Shown piece after piece: positions 44,124-53,078 of a DNA stretch of 64,000 nt (its first letter is position 1; each line of letters opens with the position of its first letter). The position numbers and the translations under genes were made by a program. The notes below the pieces were generated by a model. The model did no database searches, was not told the DNA's origin, and saw only the letters and a program-made list of their open reading frames with translations. The DNA comes from Vreelandella titanicae BH1 (GTDB lineage: Bacteria > Pseudomonadota > Gammaproteobacteria > Pseudomonadales > Halomonadaceae), in NCBI RefSeq assembly GCF_000336575.1, contig NZ_AOPO01000002.1:186006-250005 (forward strand), in the 5' to 3' direction.

Positions 44124-46610
44124 TTACTTAACGTTTTCTTCCTCCTGCTTAGGCGCTACCACAGGTTTTCCGTTGTGCTCGATCAGCGTGGACTTATTCT
44201 TGGCAAAGGCATCGTAGGCAAAATCGTCCACGGTGAGCATTTCCAGTACTTCGGCCTCGAAGGTACGCATAAAGTCGGCATCCTCTTCATTGATCAGGCC
44301 TTTTTCCAGACCGGCTTCTACACGTGCCTCAGGATGCAGCGCCGTTTGCGGGAGTTTGCCTTTAGCATACGCCTTGTTCACCGTGCGGTAGATCGCCTCG
44401 GCGCGGTCATAATCGACCAGCAAAGCGTTGTAGCGCGCCAGCGGGTTGCGCTGTTCACCGTCGTCTGCATCCCAGGTGTTTTCCAGCAGCTTGGTGCGCA
44501 GGGCACTGTGTGTAGACACACGCTTAGCGATATCCCGGGCCAGGTCATCGTGGGGTTTATTCCAGCGGCGACCGGTGGGCATTACTACGGCGTTGAGCGT
44601 TTTACCTAGCGCACGGTTGGGTAGATTATCGAAAATCTCCACAAACGCCTGCTCGGCACGCTGGAGCAGGAAGCGGCAGCTGTAGTGCAACAGCGCCTCT
44701 TCGCCTTCTACTTTACTGCCTGCCTGCCACTGCTTGAGTACCATTGAGGTGAGATAGAGGTTAGACAGCACATCCCCCAGCCGTGCAGAGATCATTTCAC
44801 GTTTCTTCAGCGCTGAACCCAGGCTTGCCATGGCAGCATCGGCACACAGGCCAAAGCCAGCGGAGAGGCGGGCAATATCCTGGGCATAGGCGGCGGCGGG
44901 GCCGTCGAAGGGTACGCTGGCTTTACCAATGCCAAAGCCGAGGGTAAAGGCGCGCGCAGCGTTACCAAAGATCAAGCCCGCGTGACCGAAGAAGGCTTTA
45001 TCGAACGCCTGCATATCGTTGGCGTCTTTGGCGGCCAGTTCTTCTAGTACGTAGGGGTGGCAGCGAATAGCACCCTGACCAAAGATCATCAGGTTGCGGG
45101 TCATGATGTTGGCGCCTTCCACGGTGATCGCCACCGGGTTGGCGCTGTAACCGATACCGAGGTAGTTGCGCGGGCCAAGAGTGACCGCCTTGCCGCCGTG
45201 AACGTCCATCGCATCGCTAAGCAATACGCGCTGGAACTCGGTCAACTGGCTCTTCAGGATGGCTGAGGGCACGGCGGGTTTTTCGCCGTGGTCGATCATA
45301 TTGGCGGTTTGATACACGGTGGCCTGGGAGATATAGGCCAGCGCCGTCATGCGGGCGAGGGGCTCTTGCACACCTTCCATTTCGGCAACCGGCACGTTGA
45401 ACTGACGACGAACACGGGTGAAACCGCCGCTCCAGCCCAGGGCGTAACGCGCGGTGCCGGTGGCGCCTGACGGCAGCGTGATGCAGCGGCCGATAGACAG
45501 ACACTCCACCAGCATCCGCCAGCCCTGGCCGATCATGTCTGGGCCGCCAATGATGGTGTCCAGCGGAACAAAGACATCTTTGCCGATAATCGGGCCGTTC
45601 ATAAACGGGCTGCCGATAGGGTGGTGACGGCGGCCGATTTCCATGCCGTCGGTATCGCGGGGAATCAACGCCAGGGTAATACCGCGATCTTCTTCGTCAC
45701 CCAGCAATTTTTCCGGGTCAAACAGACGGAAGGCAAGACCAACGACTGTGGCGATGGGCGCCAGAGTGATCCAGCGTTTTTCGAAGTTAAGGCGCAGGCC
45801 GATCACTTCTTCGCCGTTAATGGTTTGCTTACATACAACGCCAGTGTCTGGCAGCGAGGTAGCGTCAGAACCTGCGCGGGGGCCGGTGAGGCCAAAACAG
45901 GGGATCTCGCGGCCATCGGATAAGCGCGGCAGGTAATGATCTTTCTGCTCTTGGGTACCGTATTTAAGCAGCAGCTCGCCAGGGCCGAGGGAGTTGGGTA
46001 CGCCCACGGTCACCATCAGGGTTTCATTGACGGAGAGCTTCTGCAGTACCATGGACTGAGCCTTAGCCGAGAAGCCAAGACCACCGTACTCCTTCGGAAT
46101 AATCATGCCGAAGAAACCCTCTTTTTTCAGGTAGTCCCAAAGCTGCTGGGGCAGGTCGGCGCGCTCCTGGGCGATGTCCCAGGCGTTGCACATGCCAGCG
46201 GCTTTCGCACACTGATTGGCTAGGAAGGCTTTCTCATCGTCGCGTAGGCCATCGTCTTTAAAGGCGAGCAGTTTTTCCCACTGGGGTTTGCCTGAAAATA
46301 GCTCTCCGTCCCAGGAAACGCTGCCCGCTTCCAGAGCTGTGCGCTCGGTGGCGGAAACTTTGGGGGCGACTTTTTTAAAGGTGGCGAATAAGCGCGGTGT
46401 GAGCCACTTGCGACGCAGTGCAGGCAGGCCTGCCACGGCTACTGCCGCAGCGCCAAGAAGCAGCAGACCACCAATGATTTCCGCGTCAAACAGTAGGCCA
46501 ACAAGGCCTAATACGCCAAACACAGCTAGCGCCGCGGGAGCGCCTGCTTCGCGACGCATGACCACGAGCAAGCCGACAATGGCGAGCACGATCAGAAGTA
46601 GGGTGAGCAT
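44124..46610 (-). CDS. fadE: Acyl-CoA dehydrogenase FadE
   Basis: FadE carries out the first oxidation of fatty-acid beta-oxidation using FAD. The 828-residue protein has two or three N-terminal hydrophobic segments (residues 1-63), as in E. coli FadE, then the acyl-CoA dehydrogenase domain with EGFFGMIIPKEYGGLGFSAKAQS, CFGLTGPRAGSDATSLPDTG and GVEGANIMTRNLMIFGQGA-like sequence, and a long C-terminal extension. Length agrees with the family (814 in E. coli). It is transcribed alone and ends in a strong terminator. Confidence 0.94.
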   Translation of the reverse strand: MLTLLLIVLAIVGLLVVMRREAGAPAALAVFGVLGLVGLLFDAEIIGGLLLLGAAAVAVAGLPALRRKWLTPRLFATFKKVAPKVSATERTALEAGSVSWDGELFSGKPQWEKLLAFKDDGLRDDEKAFLANQCAKAAGMCNAWDIAQERADLPQQLWDYLKKEGFFGMIIPKEYGGLGFSAKAQSMVLQKLSVNETLMVTVGVPNSLGPGELLLKYGTQEQKDHYLPRLSDGREIPCFGLTGPRAGSDATSLPDTGVVCKQTINGEEVIGLRLNFEKRWITLAPIATVVGLAFRLFDPEKLLGDEEDRGITLALIPRDTDGMEIGRRHHPIGSPFMNGPIIGKDVFVPLDTIIGGPDMIGQGWRMLVECLSIGRCITLPSGATGTARYALGWSGGFTRVRRQFNVPVAEMEGVQEPLARMTALAYISQATVYQTANMIDHGEKPAVPSAILKSQLTEFQRVLLSDAMDVHGGKAVTLGPRNYLGIGYSANPVAITVEGANIMTRNLMIFGQGAIRCHPYVLEELAAKDANDMQAFDKAFFGHAGLIFGNAARAFTLGFGIGKASVPFDGPAAAYAQDIARLSAGFGLCADAAMASLGSALKKREMISARLGDVLSNLYLTSMVLKQWQAGSKVEGEEALLHYSCRFLLQRAEQAFVEIFDNLPNRALGKTLNAVVMPTGRRWNKPHDDLARDIAKRVSTHSALRTKLLENTWDADDGEQRNPLARYNALLVDYDRAEAIYRTVNKAYAKGKLPQTALHPEARVEAGLEKGLINEEDADFMRTFEAEVLEMLTVDDFAYDAFAKNKSTLIEHNGKPVVAPKQEEENVK

Positions 46611-46783
46611 AGGTTATCTCTCTTTTTGCTGGCCACTGTTGCAGGCCGACTGTTGTTAATAAAACGCGAGTAACATCGTTGTTGAGATATTGAGTCGAAC
46701 ACTTGTTTGAATATTGGCAGATGGGGGCTATCACACGCAAGTTTTTAGGCACGTTTGGCGTAGCTTGTTCCTTTAACGTAGCC

Positions 46784-46816
46784 AAAAAAAACGCCATGGC
46801 GACAAGCCATGGCGTT
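46784..46816 (-). terminator. Rho-independent terminator of betA
   Basis: On the minus strand AACGCCATGGC pairs with GCCATGGCGTT around a 5-base loop and continues into a run of T residues. It lies 25 bp after the betA stop. Confidence 0.92.
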
Positions 46817-46840
46817 TGGAGTAAAAAACAGACTAAATGT

Positions 46841-48514
46841 TCAGGCGCGTTTGGCCGGTGCTCCGTTGGCGACGTAATAGTCAACGCTGGCACGGGGAAG
46901 CGGCTCATGGCCTTTGATACGGTCGGCGATTTTCTCGGCCAACATAATGGTGGGCGCATTCAGGTTGCCGGTGGGAATCACCGGGAACAGTGAGGCATCT
47001 ACGACGCGAAGGCCTTCAATACCATGGACACGACCCTGGCCGTCGGTGACGGCCATTTCACCCTCGCCCATACGGCAGCTACCGCAGGGGTGGTAGGCGG
47101 TTTCGGCGTGCTGTTTGACGAAGGCATCGAGCTCGGCATCCGACTGCACGTCGGGCCCTGGTGCTATCTCGCGACCACGGTATTTATCAAAGGCTGGCTG
47201 AGCGATGATATCGCGAGTCAGGCGAATAGCATCGCGGAACTCTTCCCAATCTTTCTCTTTGGCCATGTAGTTGAACAGGATGCTGGGCGCGGCGTGTGGA
47301 TCTTTCGAGGTAAGTCGAATACGACCACGGCTTTCTGAACGCATGGAGCCAACGTGGGCCTGGAAGCCATGGGCCTGCACCGCGCTCTTGCCGTTATAGC
47401 TAATGGCAATGGGCAGGAAGTGGTATTGCAGATTGGGCCACTCCTCTTCATCGCGGCTGCGGATAAAACCACAGGATTCAAACTGGTTGCTGGCGCCCAC
47501 GCCGGTGCCATTGAACAGCCATTCAGCACCAATTTTGGGCTGGTTGTACCACTTTAGCGCGGGGTAGAGCGAGATGGGTTCTTTGCACTCGTACTGGATG
47601 TACATCTCCAGGTGATCCTGGAGGTTTTCACCTACGCCGGGCAGGGCGTGAACCGTCTCGATACCCAGTTCCTTCAGCAGTTCAGGGTTGCCGATGCCTG
47701 AGCGCTGCAGAATCTGCGGGGAAGCGATGGCGCCACCGCACAGGAGTACTTCACGGCGGGCGTAGGCCTGCTGTTTTTCGCCTTTCTGCTCATAACGTAC
47801 CCCCACCGCACGTTTACCTTCGAATTCAATAATATCGGTAACGGCATGGGTTTCGATGGTGAGGTTGTGGCGCTGTTTGGCGGTATCCAGGTAGCCGCGG
47901 GCCGTTGATGCGCGGCGGCCTTTGGGCGTGACGAAGCGATCCATAGGGCCGAAGCCTTCTTGCTGGTAGCCGTTAACGTCTTCGGTTTCCGGGTAGCCAG
48001 CCTGCTTGCCGGCTTCAATAAAGGTGCGATAAAGCGGGTTGTTATCCGCTTTGGGCGTGGTCACGCTGACCGGGCCGTCGCCACCGTGGTAGCTGTTGGG
48101 TCCAATGTCGCGGGCTTCGCACTTTTTGAAGTAGGGCAGGCAGCTTAGGTAGTCCCAATCTTCGAGGCCGGGCTGTTTGGCCCAGTTGTCGTAATCGAGT
48201 GCATTACCGCGGATATAGCACATGCCGTTAATCAGTGAGGAGCCGCCCAACCCTTTGCCACGACCACACTCCATGCGGCGACCATCCATATGTGGCTCGG
48301 GGTCGGTTTCAAACGCCCAGTTGTAGCGCTTGCCCTGTAGTGGGAATGCCAAGGCAGCGGGCATTTGGGTGCGGAAATCGAAGCGGTAGTCGGGCCCGCC
48401 CGCTTCTAACAGCAATACGCTGACGTTGCTGTCTTCGGTGAGGCGAGTAGCAAGCACATTGCCCGCCGAGCCTGCGCCGATAATGATGTAATCAAATTCG
48501 CGTGGTTGAGACAT
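46841..48514 (-). CDS. betA: Choline dehydrogenase
   Basis: BetA is a membrane-associated FAD enzyme of the GMC family that oxidises choline to betaine aldehyde and on to glycine betaine, the main osmoprotectant of halophiles. The 557-residue protein has the FAD motif [18 protein letters not shown] near residues 8-25, the GMC signature [20 protein letters not shown] and the active-site region [12 protein letters not shown] near residue 470. It is the third gene of betI-betB-betA, separated from betB by 202 bp containing a palindromic repeat. Confidence 0.95.
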   Translation of the reverse strand: MSQPREFDYIIIGAGSAGNVLATRLTEDSNVSVLLLEAGGPDYRFDFRTQMPAALAFPLQGKRYNWAFETDPEPHMDGRRMECGRGKGLGGSSLINGMCYIRGNALDYDNWAKQPGLEDWDYLSCLPYFKKCEARDIGPNSYHGGDGPVSVTTPKADNNPLYRTFIEAGKQAGYPETEDVNGYQQEGFGPMDRFVTPKGRRASTARGYLDTAKQRHNLTIETHAVTDIIEFEGKRAVGVRYEQKGEKQQAYARREVLLCGGAIASPQILQRSGIGNPELLKELGIETVHALPGVGENLQDHLEMYIQYECKEPISLYPALKWYNQPKIGAEWLFNGTGVGASNQFESCGFIRSRDEEEWPNLQYHFLPIAISYNGKSAVQAHGFQAHVGSMRSESRGRIRLTSKDPHAAPSILFNYMAKEKDWEEFRDAIRLTRDIIAQPAFDKYRGREIAPGPDVQSDAELDAFVKQHAETAYHPCGSCRMGEGEMAVTDGQGRVHGIEGLRVVDASLFPVIPTGNLNAPTIMLAEKIADRIKGHEPLPRASVDYYVANGAPAKRA

Positions 48515-48553
48515 AGTGTCTCCTTAAGAAATCTGGCGAGTCGAGGAAGTGAG

Positions 48554-48697
48554 CCGGTAGGCATAAAAGCGAAGCGTCTTTTTCAGGGCCGGAAAGTGCT
48601 CCATGCGATTCCAGCATTCCCGCCATCCTTGGCGGTCAGATGAAAAAGCCGAGCGCCCATGGATGGGTTCACAGCGTCTTCGTGTTATGCCTACCGG
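48554..48697. repeat. 144-bp palindromic intergenic repeat between betB and betA
   Basis: CCGGTAGGCATAA at 48554-48566 is repeated as an exact inverted copy at 48685-48697. Weaker pairing continues inward (GCGAAGCGTCTTTTTCA on the left against TGAAAAAGCC on the right), and a small CCGCC-ATCCTT-GGCGG hairpin lies in the centre. The whole can fold into one long cruciform or RNA hairpin. It has no open frame. It is probably a dispersed intergenic repeat and could lower betA transcription or stabilise the upstream message. Confidence 0.65.
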
Positions 48698-48716
48698 CGG
48701 AGCTTAGTGCTTAGAG

Positions 48717-50186
48717 TTAAAACACTGACTCAAACGGCCCCATTTCGATTTGTACCGACTTGGTCTGGGTGTAGTGATTGAGCGTCTCAACACCGTTTTC
48801 GCGACCAATACCCGACTCTTTATAGCCGCCTACCGGCATCTCGGAGGGGGACTCGCCCCAGGTGTTTATCCAGCAAATCCCCGCTTCAAGTTGGTGTATC
48901 ACACGGTGGGCGCGGTTCAGGCTTTCGCTGAAGACACCGGCGGCAAGGCCGTAGGTGGTGTCGTTGGCGCGGCGAATGACTTCCGCCTCATCATCAAAGG
49001 CGAGTACCGACATCACCGGGCCAAAGATCTCTTCGCGCACGATACGCATCTCATCAGTGCAGTCGGTAAACACGGTGGGTGCAGCCCAGGCGCCATTGGC
49101 AAAGCTACCGGTGTTCCATTCGTCGCCACCCACGAGCAGGCGAGCGCCTTGCTCTTTGCCCAGGGCAATATAGGAGAGCACTTTCTCCTGATGCTCGAAG
49201 CTGACCAGGGGGCCAAAGTTGACGCTGGGATCCATGGGGTCGCCTGCTTTGATGCGCTTAACGCGCTCCACCAGTTTGGCTTCAAAAGCGTCTTTAACGC
49301 TGCGCTCAACAAATACCCGCGTGCCGTTGGTACAGATTTGGCCGCTGGAGTAGAAGTTGGCCATCATGGCGGCGTCTGCAGCGCGATCAAGGTCGGCATC
49401 TGCAAACACCAGCAGCGGCGATTTGCCGCCCAGTTCCATGGTGACGTCTTTCAGCGTTGAGCTAGCAGCGGCGGCCATCACTTTCTTGCCGGTGCCTGCT
49501 TCGCCGGTGAACGAGACTTTGGCGATGCCTGGGTGTTCGGTGAGCATGGCGCCCACGCGGCCGTCGCCCTGAACCACGTTAAAGACGCCGTTGGGCAGGC
49601 CTGCCTCGGTAAAGATTTCCGCTAGTTTCATCACGGTCAGCGGAGTCACTTCGCTGGGCTTGAATACCACTGCGTTGCCTGCCGCCAGCGCCGGAGCGGC
49701 TTTCCAGCAGGCGATTTGGATCGGGTAGTTCCAGGCGCCAATGGCACCAATGACACCCAAGGGCTCGCGGCGAGTGTACACAAAAGAGCTGTCGCGAAGG
49801 GGGATCTGGCTGCCTTCAATAGCCGGCGCCAGGCCCGCGTAGTACTCCAGCGCATCTGCGCCGGTAACGATATCGACACTGGCCGTTTCGCTGATCGGCT
49901 TGCCGGTATTGCGGGTTTCAAGCTCGGCAAGCTCGTCATTGCGCTCTCTTAACAGCGCGACGGCGCGCAGCAGGATGCGTGAGCGCTCCATGCCGCTCAT
50001 CGCGGCCCACTCGCGCTGGCCGCGCTGGGCTGCGGCGACCGCAGTGTCAACATCCGCTTGGCTGGCTTGGCCGATAGTGGCCAGCAGGCTGCCATCGAAG
50101 GGGTTGGTAACGGTAAAAGTATCGCCTGAAGTGGCGTTTACCTGGCGACCATCAATATAAAGTGGCTGTACGTCTTGAGCGGCCAT
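48717..50186 (-). CDS. betB: Betaine aldehyde dehydrogenase
   Basis: BetB oxidises betaine aldehyde to glycine betaine with NAD(P). The 489-residue protein has the aldehyde dehydrogenase motifs [11 protein letters not shown] (general-base Glu) and [17 protein letters not shown] (catalytic Cys), preceded by [31 protein letters not shown]. The ATG at 50186 follows GGAG at a 6-bp spacing, which decides it over a TTG at 50198. It lies 23 bp after betI in the same operon. Confidence 0.95.
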   Translation of the reverse strand: MAAQDVQPLYIDGRQVNATSGDTFTVTNPFDGSLLATIGQASQADVDTAVAAAQRGQREWAAMSGMERSRILLRAVALLRERNDELAELETRNTGKPISETASVDIVTGADALEYYAGLAPAIEGSQIPLRDSSFVYTRREPLGVIGAIGAWNYPIQIACWKAAPALAAGNAVVFKPSEVTPLTVMKLAEIFTEAGLPNGVFNVVQGDGRVGAMLTEHPGIAKVSFTGEAGTGKKVMAAAASSTLKDVTMELGGKSPLLVFADADLDRAADAAMMANFYSSGQICTNGTRVFVERSVKDAFEAKLVERVKRIKAGDPMDPSVNFGPLVSFEHQEKVLSYIALGKEQGARLLVGGDEWNTGSFANGAWAAPTVFTDCTDEMRIVREEIFGPVMSVLAFDDEAEVIRRANDTTYGLAAGVFSESLNRAHRVIHQLEAGICWINTWGESPSEMPVGGYKESGIGRENGVETLNHYTQTKSVQIEMGPFESVF

Positions 50187-50209
50187 GTCGATCTCCAAGA
50201 ATCAGAAAA

Positions 50210-50830
50210 TTAAAGGTAAATATTGGATGCTTTGTTGGTGCATCCATGATGAGCAAAAAGCTGGTCGAGATAGGTGTGGGCAAGGTAGCGGGCCTCTTCG
50301 GCGTCAAGGCCTTCTGGCGTTAGTGCGCCACGCAGCCATAGCCCATCAATCATGGCGGCTAAGCCGCGTGCTGCGTTGCGGGCTTCTACGCGGGGCATAA
50401 CACGTCGGAACTGGTGACATAAATTGCTGTAAAGACGGCGATCATTGACGTTTTGCAGACGCTGCAGCATAGGCTTATGCATGCTGCTGGCCCAGAACGC
50501 TAACCATGTCTTGGCGGCGGGGCCGGTGACCTGAGTGCGGTCAAAGTTACCCTCAATAATGGCACCGATATGGGCGCGGGGAGAGTCGTCTTCCAACGCA
50601 TGGCGACGCACCGCAACAGCTCCGGACAGGTCGGTCAAGATTTGCCGCATCGTCGCTTCCAGCAAGCCATCTTTACCGCCAAAGTAGTGGCTGATAATGC
50701 CCGCTGAAACGCCCGCATGGCGGGCAATTCGCATCACGGTAGTTTCGGCTAAGCCGACTTCATCAATGGCTGCCATAGTCGCGTTGATTAACTGCTGGCG
50801 GCGTATCGGTTCCATTCCCACCTTTGGCAC
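50210..50830 (-). CDS. betI: Choline-responsive repressor BetI (TetR family)
   Basis: BetI represses the bet genes until choline is present. The 206-residue protein has the TetR helix-turn-helix RRQQLINATMAAIDEVGLAETTVMRIARHAGVSAGIISHYFGGKDGLL near residues 9-57, characteristic of BetI. The GTG start at 50830 has AGGAG upstream. It is the first gene of the operon. A perfect palindrome 91 bp upstream, ATTGAACGTTCAAT, is its probable operator and also faces the divergent choX gene. Confidence 0.93.
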   Translation of the reverse strand: MPKVGMEPIRRQQLINATMAAIDEVGLAETTVMRIARHAGVSAGIISHYFGGKDGLLEATMRQILTDLSGAVAVRRHALEDDSPRAHIGAIIEGNFDRTQVTGPAAKTWLAFWASSMHKPMLQRLQNVNDRRLYSNLCHQFRRVMPRVEARNAARGLAAMIDGLWLRGALTPEGLDAEEARYLAHTYLDQLFAHHGCTNKASNIYL

Positions 50831-50920
50831 GACGTTCTCCTAATTCGTTGAATGCCTAACAGGGTCGTTGCTTGAAACCCGAGCGTAGACATGATTACCT
50901 AACAATGATGGCATTTTTTT

Positions 50921-50934
50921 ATTGAACGTTCAAT
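50921..50934. promoter_or_regulatory. Probable BetI operator
   Basis: ATTGAACGTTCAAT is a perfect 14-bp palindrome flanked by TCAATAAAAAGA. It resembles known bet operators containing ACGTTCAAT. It lies between betI and choX. Confidence 0.75.
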
Positions 50935-51011
50935 CAATAAAAAGACAGCGATGATTGCTACGCACTGCGACCACTGCAGCAACGGAGTGTTCGTATCTAT
51001 GTTTTGGAAAT

Positions 51012-51037
51012 ACGTATTGGCAATATGTATTGGCAAT
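51012..51037 (+). repeat. 13-bp tandem duplication in the choX leader
   Basis: ACGTATTGGCAAT is followed directly by ATGTATTGGCAAT, with one mismatch. It ends 22 bp upstream of the choX start codon. Confidence 0.8.
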
Positions 51038-51059
51038 AAGCTTATAAAAGGGGACTACG

Positions 51060-51998
51060 ATGATGAGCAGAACTTCTTCACGCTATGCAGGTGCTTTATT
51101 GCTGGCAGCGGGTCTGCCAACGGCAGCCTATGCAAACGAGTGCAGCAGCGTGCGCTTTGCTGAAGTGGGCTGGACAGATATTACCGCCACCACTGCGCTC
51201 GCCAGCGAAGTCCTTGAAGGGCTTGGCTATGAGCCAAGCGTCGATACAGTTTCCGTTCCGATTGCCTACGCCGGTATGCGCAACAATGATTTCGATGTCT
51301 TCCTGGGTAACTGGATGCCCTCGATGGCCTCTATTAGTGACCCCTATATCGAGCGCGGTGAAGTTGAGCGCTTGGCGACCAACCTGGAAGGGGCGAAGTA
51401 TACCCTGGCAGTGCCTCAGTACGTTTACGATGCGGGGGTAACGTCGGTTAACGATTTGGCCGAGCATGCGGAGCAGTTTGAGCGTAGCGTGCACGGCATC
51501 GAAGCGGGTAACGACGGTAACGAGCTCATTGAGCAGATGATCGATGATGATGCTTATGGGTTAGGCGATTGGCAGGTGATCGATTCCAGCGAAGCGGGAA
51601 TGTTGGCGGAACTGCGCGCCCGGGTACCCAATGAGCAGTGGATGGTGTTTTTGGGCTGGGAGCCGCACCCCATGAACTCTAACTTCGATATGGCTTATCT
51701 TGCTGATGCCGACGACTATTTTGGCCCAAATTTAGGCGGCGCGACTGTGCACACGAATACCCGAGCGGGATTCGTGGATGAGTGCCCGAATGTGGGTACC
51801 TTGCTGCGCAATATGACCTTCACGCTGGAAATGGAAAATCAGCTCATGAGCGCGATCATGGATGATGGCGAAGATCCCCGTGATGCCGCACGTGACTATT
51901 TGAAGGCTAATGATAGCCTACTGGACGAGTGGTTAGACGGCGTTACAACACGAGACGGCGAGCCAGGTGCAGAGGCCGTGCGCGCCGCTATTCAGTAA
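51060..51998 (+). CDS. choX: Choline ABC transporter substrate-binding protein
   Basis: A 312-residue periplasmic protein with a signal peptide ending TAAYA near residue 25. It belongs to the OpuAC/ChoX group that binds quaternary amines through aromatic residues. Candidate box residues lie in FAEVGWTDITATT, FLGNWMPSM, QYVYDAG and FLGWEPHPMN. A GGGG ribosome site precedes two adjacent ATG codons. The permease and ATPase genes (choW, choV) are not next to it: a terminator follows, then tRNA-Met. It is divergent from betI and probably co-regulated by choline. Confidence 0.88.
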   Translation: MMSRTSSRYAGALLLAAGLPTAAYANECSSVRFAEVGWTDITATTALASEVLEGLGYEPSVDTVSVPIAYAGMRNNDFDVFLGNWMPSMASISDPYIERGEVERLATNLEGAKYTLAVPQYVYDAGVTSVNDLAEHAEQFERSVHGIEAGNDGNELIEQMIDDDAYGLGDWQVIDSSEAGMLAELRARVPNEQWMVFLGWEPHPMNSNFDMAYLADADDYFGPNLGGATVHTNTRAGFVDECPNVGTLLRNMTFTLEMENQLMSAIMDDGEDPRDAARDYLKANDSLLDEWLDGVTTRDGEPGAEAVRAAIQ

Positions 51999-52029
51999 GT
52001 CAATTTCGATACGCTTTGTTGACTAGCAG

Positions 52030-52055
52030 GGCAAGCCGGAATCCGGCTTGCCTTT
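52030..52055 (+). terminator. Rho-independent terminator of choX
   Basis: GGCAAGCCGG pairs with CCGGCTTGCC around AAT and is followed by TTT. It lies 31 bp after the choX stop. Confidence 0.9.
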
Positions 52056-52098
52056 CGTCATTAAGGTAGGCATAATCTGCACCCGTTGATGAGGGAAA

Positions 52099-52175
52099 GG
52101 CTACGTAGCTCAGCTGGTTAGAGCACATCACTCATAATGATGGGGTCCCCTGTTCAAATCAGGGCGTAGCCACCA
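52099..52175 (+). tRNA. tRNA-Met (CAT), elongator
   Basis: The 77 bases start GGCTACGTAGCTCAGC and end CGTAGCCACCA, so CCA is encoded. The acceptor stem GGCTACG/CGTAGCC pairs fully. The anticodon stem CATCA/TGATG holds loop CTCATAA with anticodon CAT. It closely resembles E. coli metT, so it is the elongator and not the initiator. It stands 45 bp upstream of ffs. Confidence 0.96.
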
Positions 52176-52219
52176 CATCAGCCTCAGCACACTTAATATA
52201 TAACAGAGTGTGCCGTTAT

Positions 52220-52329
52220 GGTGGTCCCTTAGGTCCTCCCGCAACGCTAAACTGCGAACCCCGCCAGGCCCGGAAGGGAGCAACGGTAGTGGTGGCTGCG
52301 TGTGCCGGGATGTGGCTTTTGGGGCCGCC
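52220..52329 (+). ncRNA. ffs: 4.5S signal recognition particle RNA
   Basis: The bacterial SRP RNA pairs with Ffh and targets membrane proteins. The conserved tetraloop region CCAGGCCCGGAAGGGAGCA lies in the middle, CTCCCGCAACGCTA near the 5' end and GCGTGTGCCGGGATGTGGC near the 3' end, all as in E. coli ffs. The closing stem GGTGGTCCC/GGGGCCGCC pairs with G-U pairs. The gene is intact; the Tn7-like element starts 9 bp downstream of it. Ends are judged from the closing stem. Confidence 0.95.
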
Positions 52330-52338
52330 TCCATTTCT

Positions 52339-52408
52339 TGTCGTTTCTGGTCTGTTTTGACATAAAATCCGGTTAAAATGACATAATTTGCGGTTTCTCG
52401 TGACATAA
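52339..52408 (+). repeat. Transposon end with three probable TnsB-binding sites
   Basis: Starting with TGT at 52339, the octamer TGACATAA occurs at 52358, 52379 and 52401. The spacings of 21 and 22 bp fit the roughly 22-bp TnsB sites of Tn7-like ends. Another TGT at 52353 is an alternative terminus. The exact end needs comparison with an empty site. Confidence 0.7.
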
Positions 52409-52446
52409 CCTATTTTTGTAGTAAACCTACGAAATGGGGTGCTGTC

Positions 52447-53070
52447 ATGTACAGGCGTAAGCTCCGTCATTCCCGTGTCAAAAACCTCTATAAATTTGCT
52501 AGCTTCAAAACTGCTTCTGCTCACACTGTAGAGTCGTCCCTAGAATTTGATGCCTGCTACCACTTTGAATACTCTCCTCACGTTAAGTCTTTTATTGCCC
52601 AGCCTATGGGTTTTACTTACTCAATTCATGGGAAAACTAACCCCTACACTCCTGATTTTAAGATAATAAATAATAATCAAAAAATGGCCTTTATTGAGGT
52701 CAAGCCCCATAGTAAAACCCTCCATCCAGAATTTTTTCAAAAATTCCAGGCAAAAAAAGAAGCAGCATGTCAGTTAGGTTTTGAGCTGAGCTTAGTAACT
52801 GAGCTTCAAATCAGAAAGTATCCAGTCTTGAATAATTTTAAGCTGCTACATCGTTACGCTGGTTTTCAGAGCCATTGCGAGTTGTATGATAGTGTTTATG
52901 GCCTTGTAAAAATTCACTCCCCTATTTTCTTGCATGAAATTTGTGCTCTATATGACATTAGCTTCCGTCCTAGAGTTATTCGCTCACTGGTTTCGTTAAT
53001 AGCCTCTGGGAAATTAAAGGCCAATATATTGGAAAAGCAAATTGGTGACGATTTGCTTCTTTGGGCATGA
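52447..53070 (+). CDS. tnsA: Transposase TnsA (endonuclease subunit)
   Basis: TnsA cuts the 5' strands at the transposon ends and makes Tn7-like movement cut-and-paste. The 207-residue protein has a restriction-endonuclease fold with Glu33 in VESSLEFDACYHFEYSP, Asp70 in NPYTPDFKI and Glu84-x-Lys86 in FIEVKPH, so the catalytic set is complete. A winged-helix C-terminal part, which contacts TnsC in Tn7, follows. It begins 38 bp after the last TnsB-like site and 8 bp before tnsB. Codon use is AT-rich compared with the core genome. Confidence 0.92.
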   Translation: MYRRKLRHSRVKNLYKFASFKTASAHTVESSLEFDACYHFEYSPHVKSFIAQPMGFTYSIHGKTNPYTPDFKIINNNQKMAFIEVKPHSKTLHPEFFQKFQAKKEAACQLGFELSLVTELQIRKYPVLNNFKLLHRYAGFQSHCELYDSVYGLVKIHSPIFLHEICALYDISFRPRVIRSLVSLIASGKLKANILEKQIGDDLLLWA

Positions 53071-53078
53071 GGTGACTT

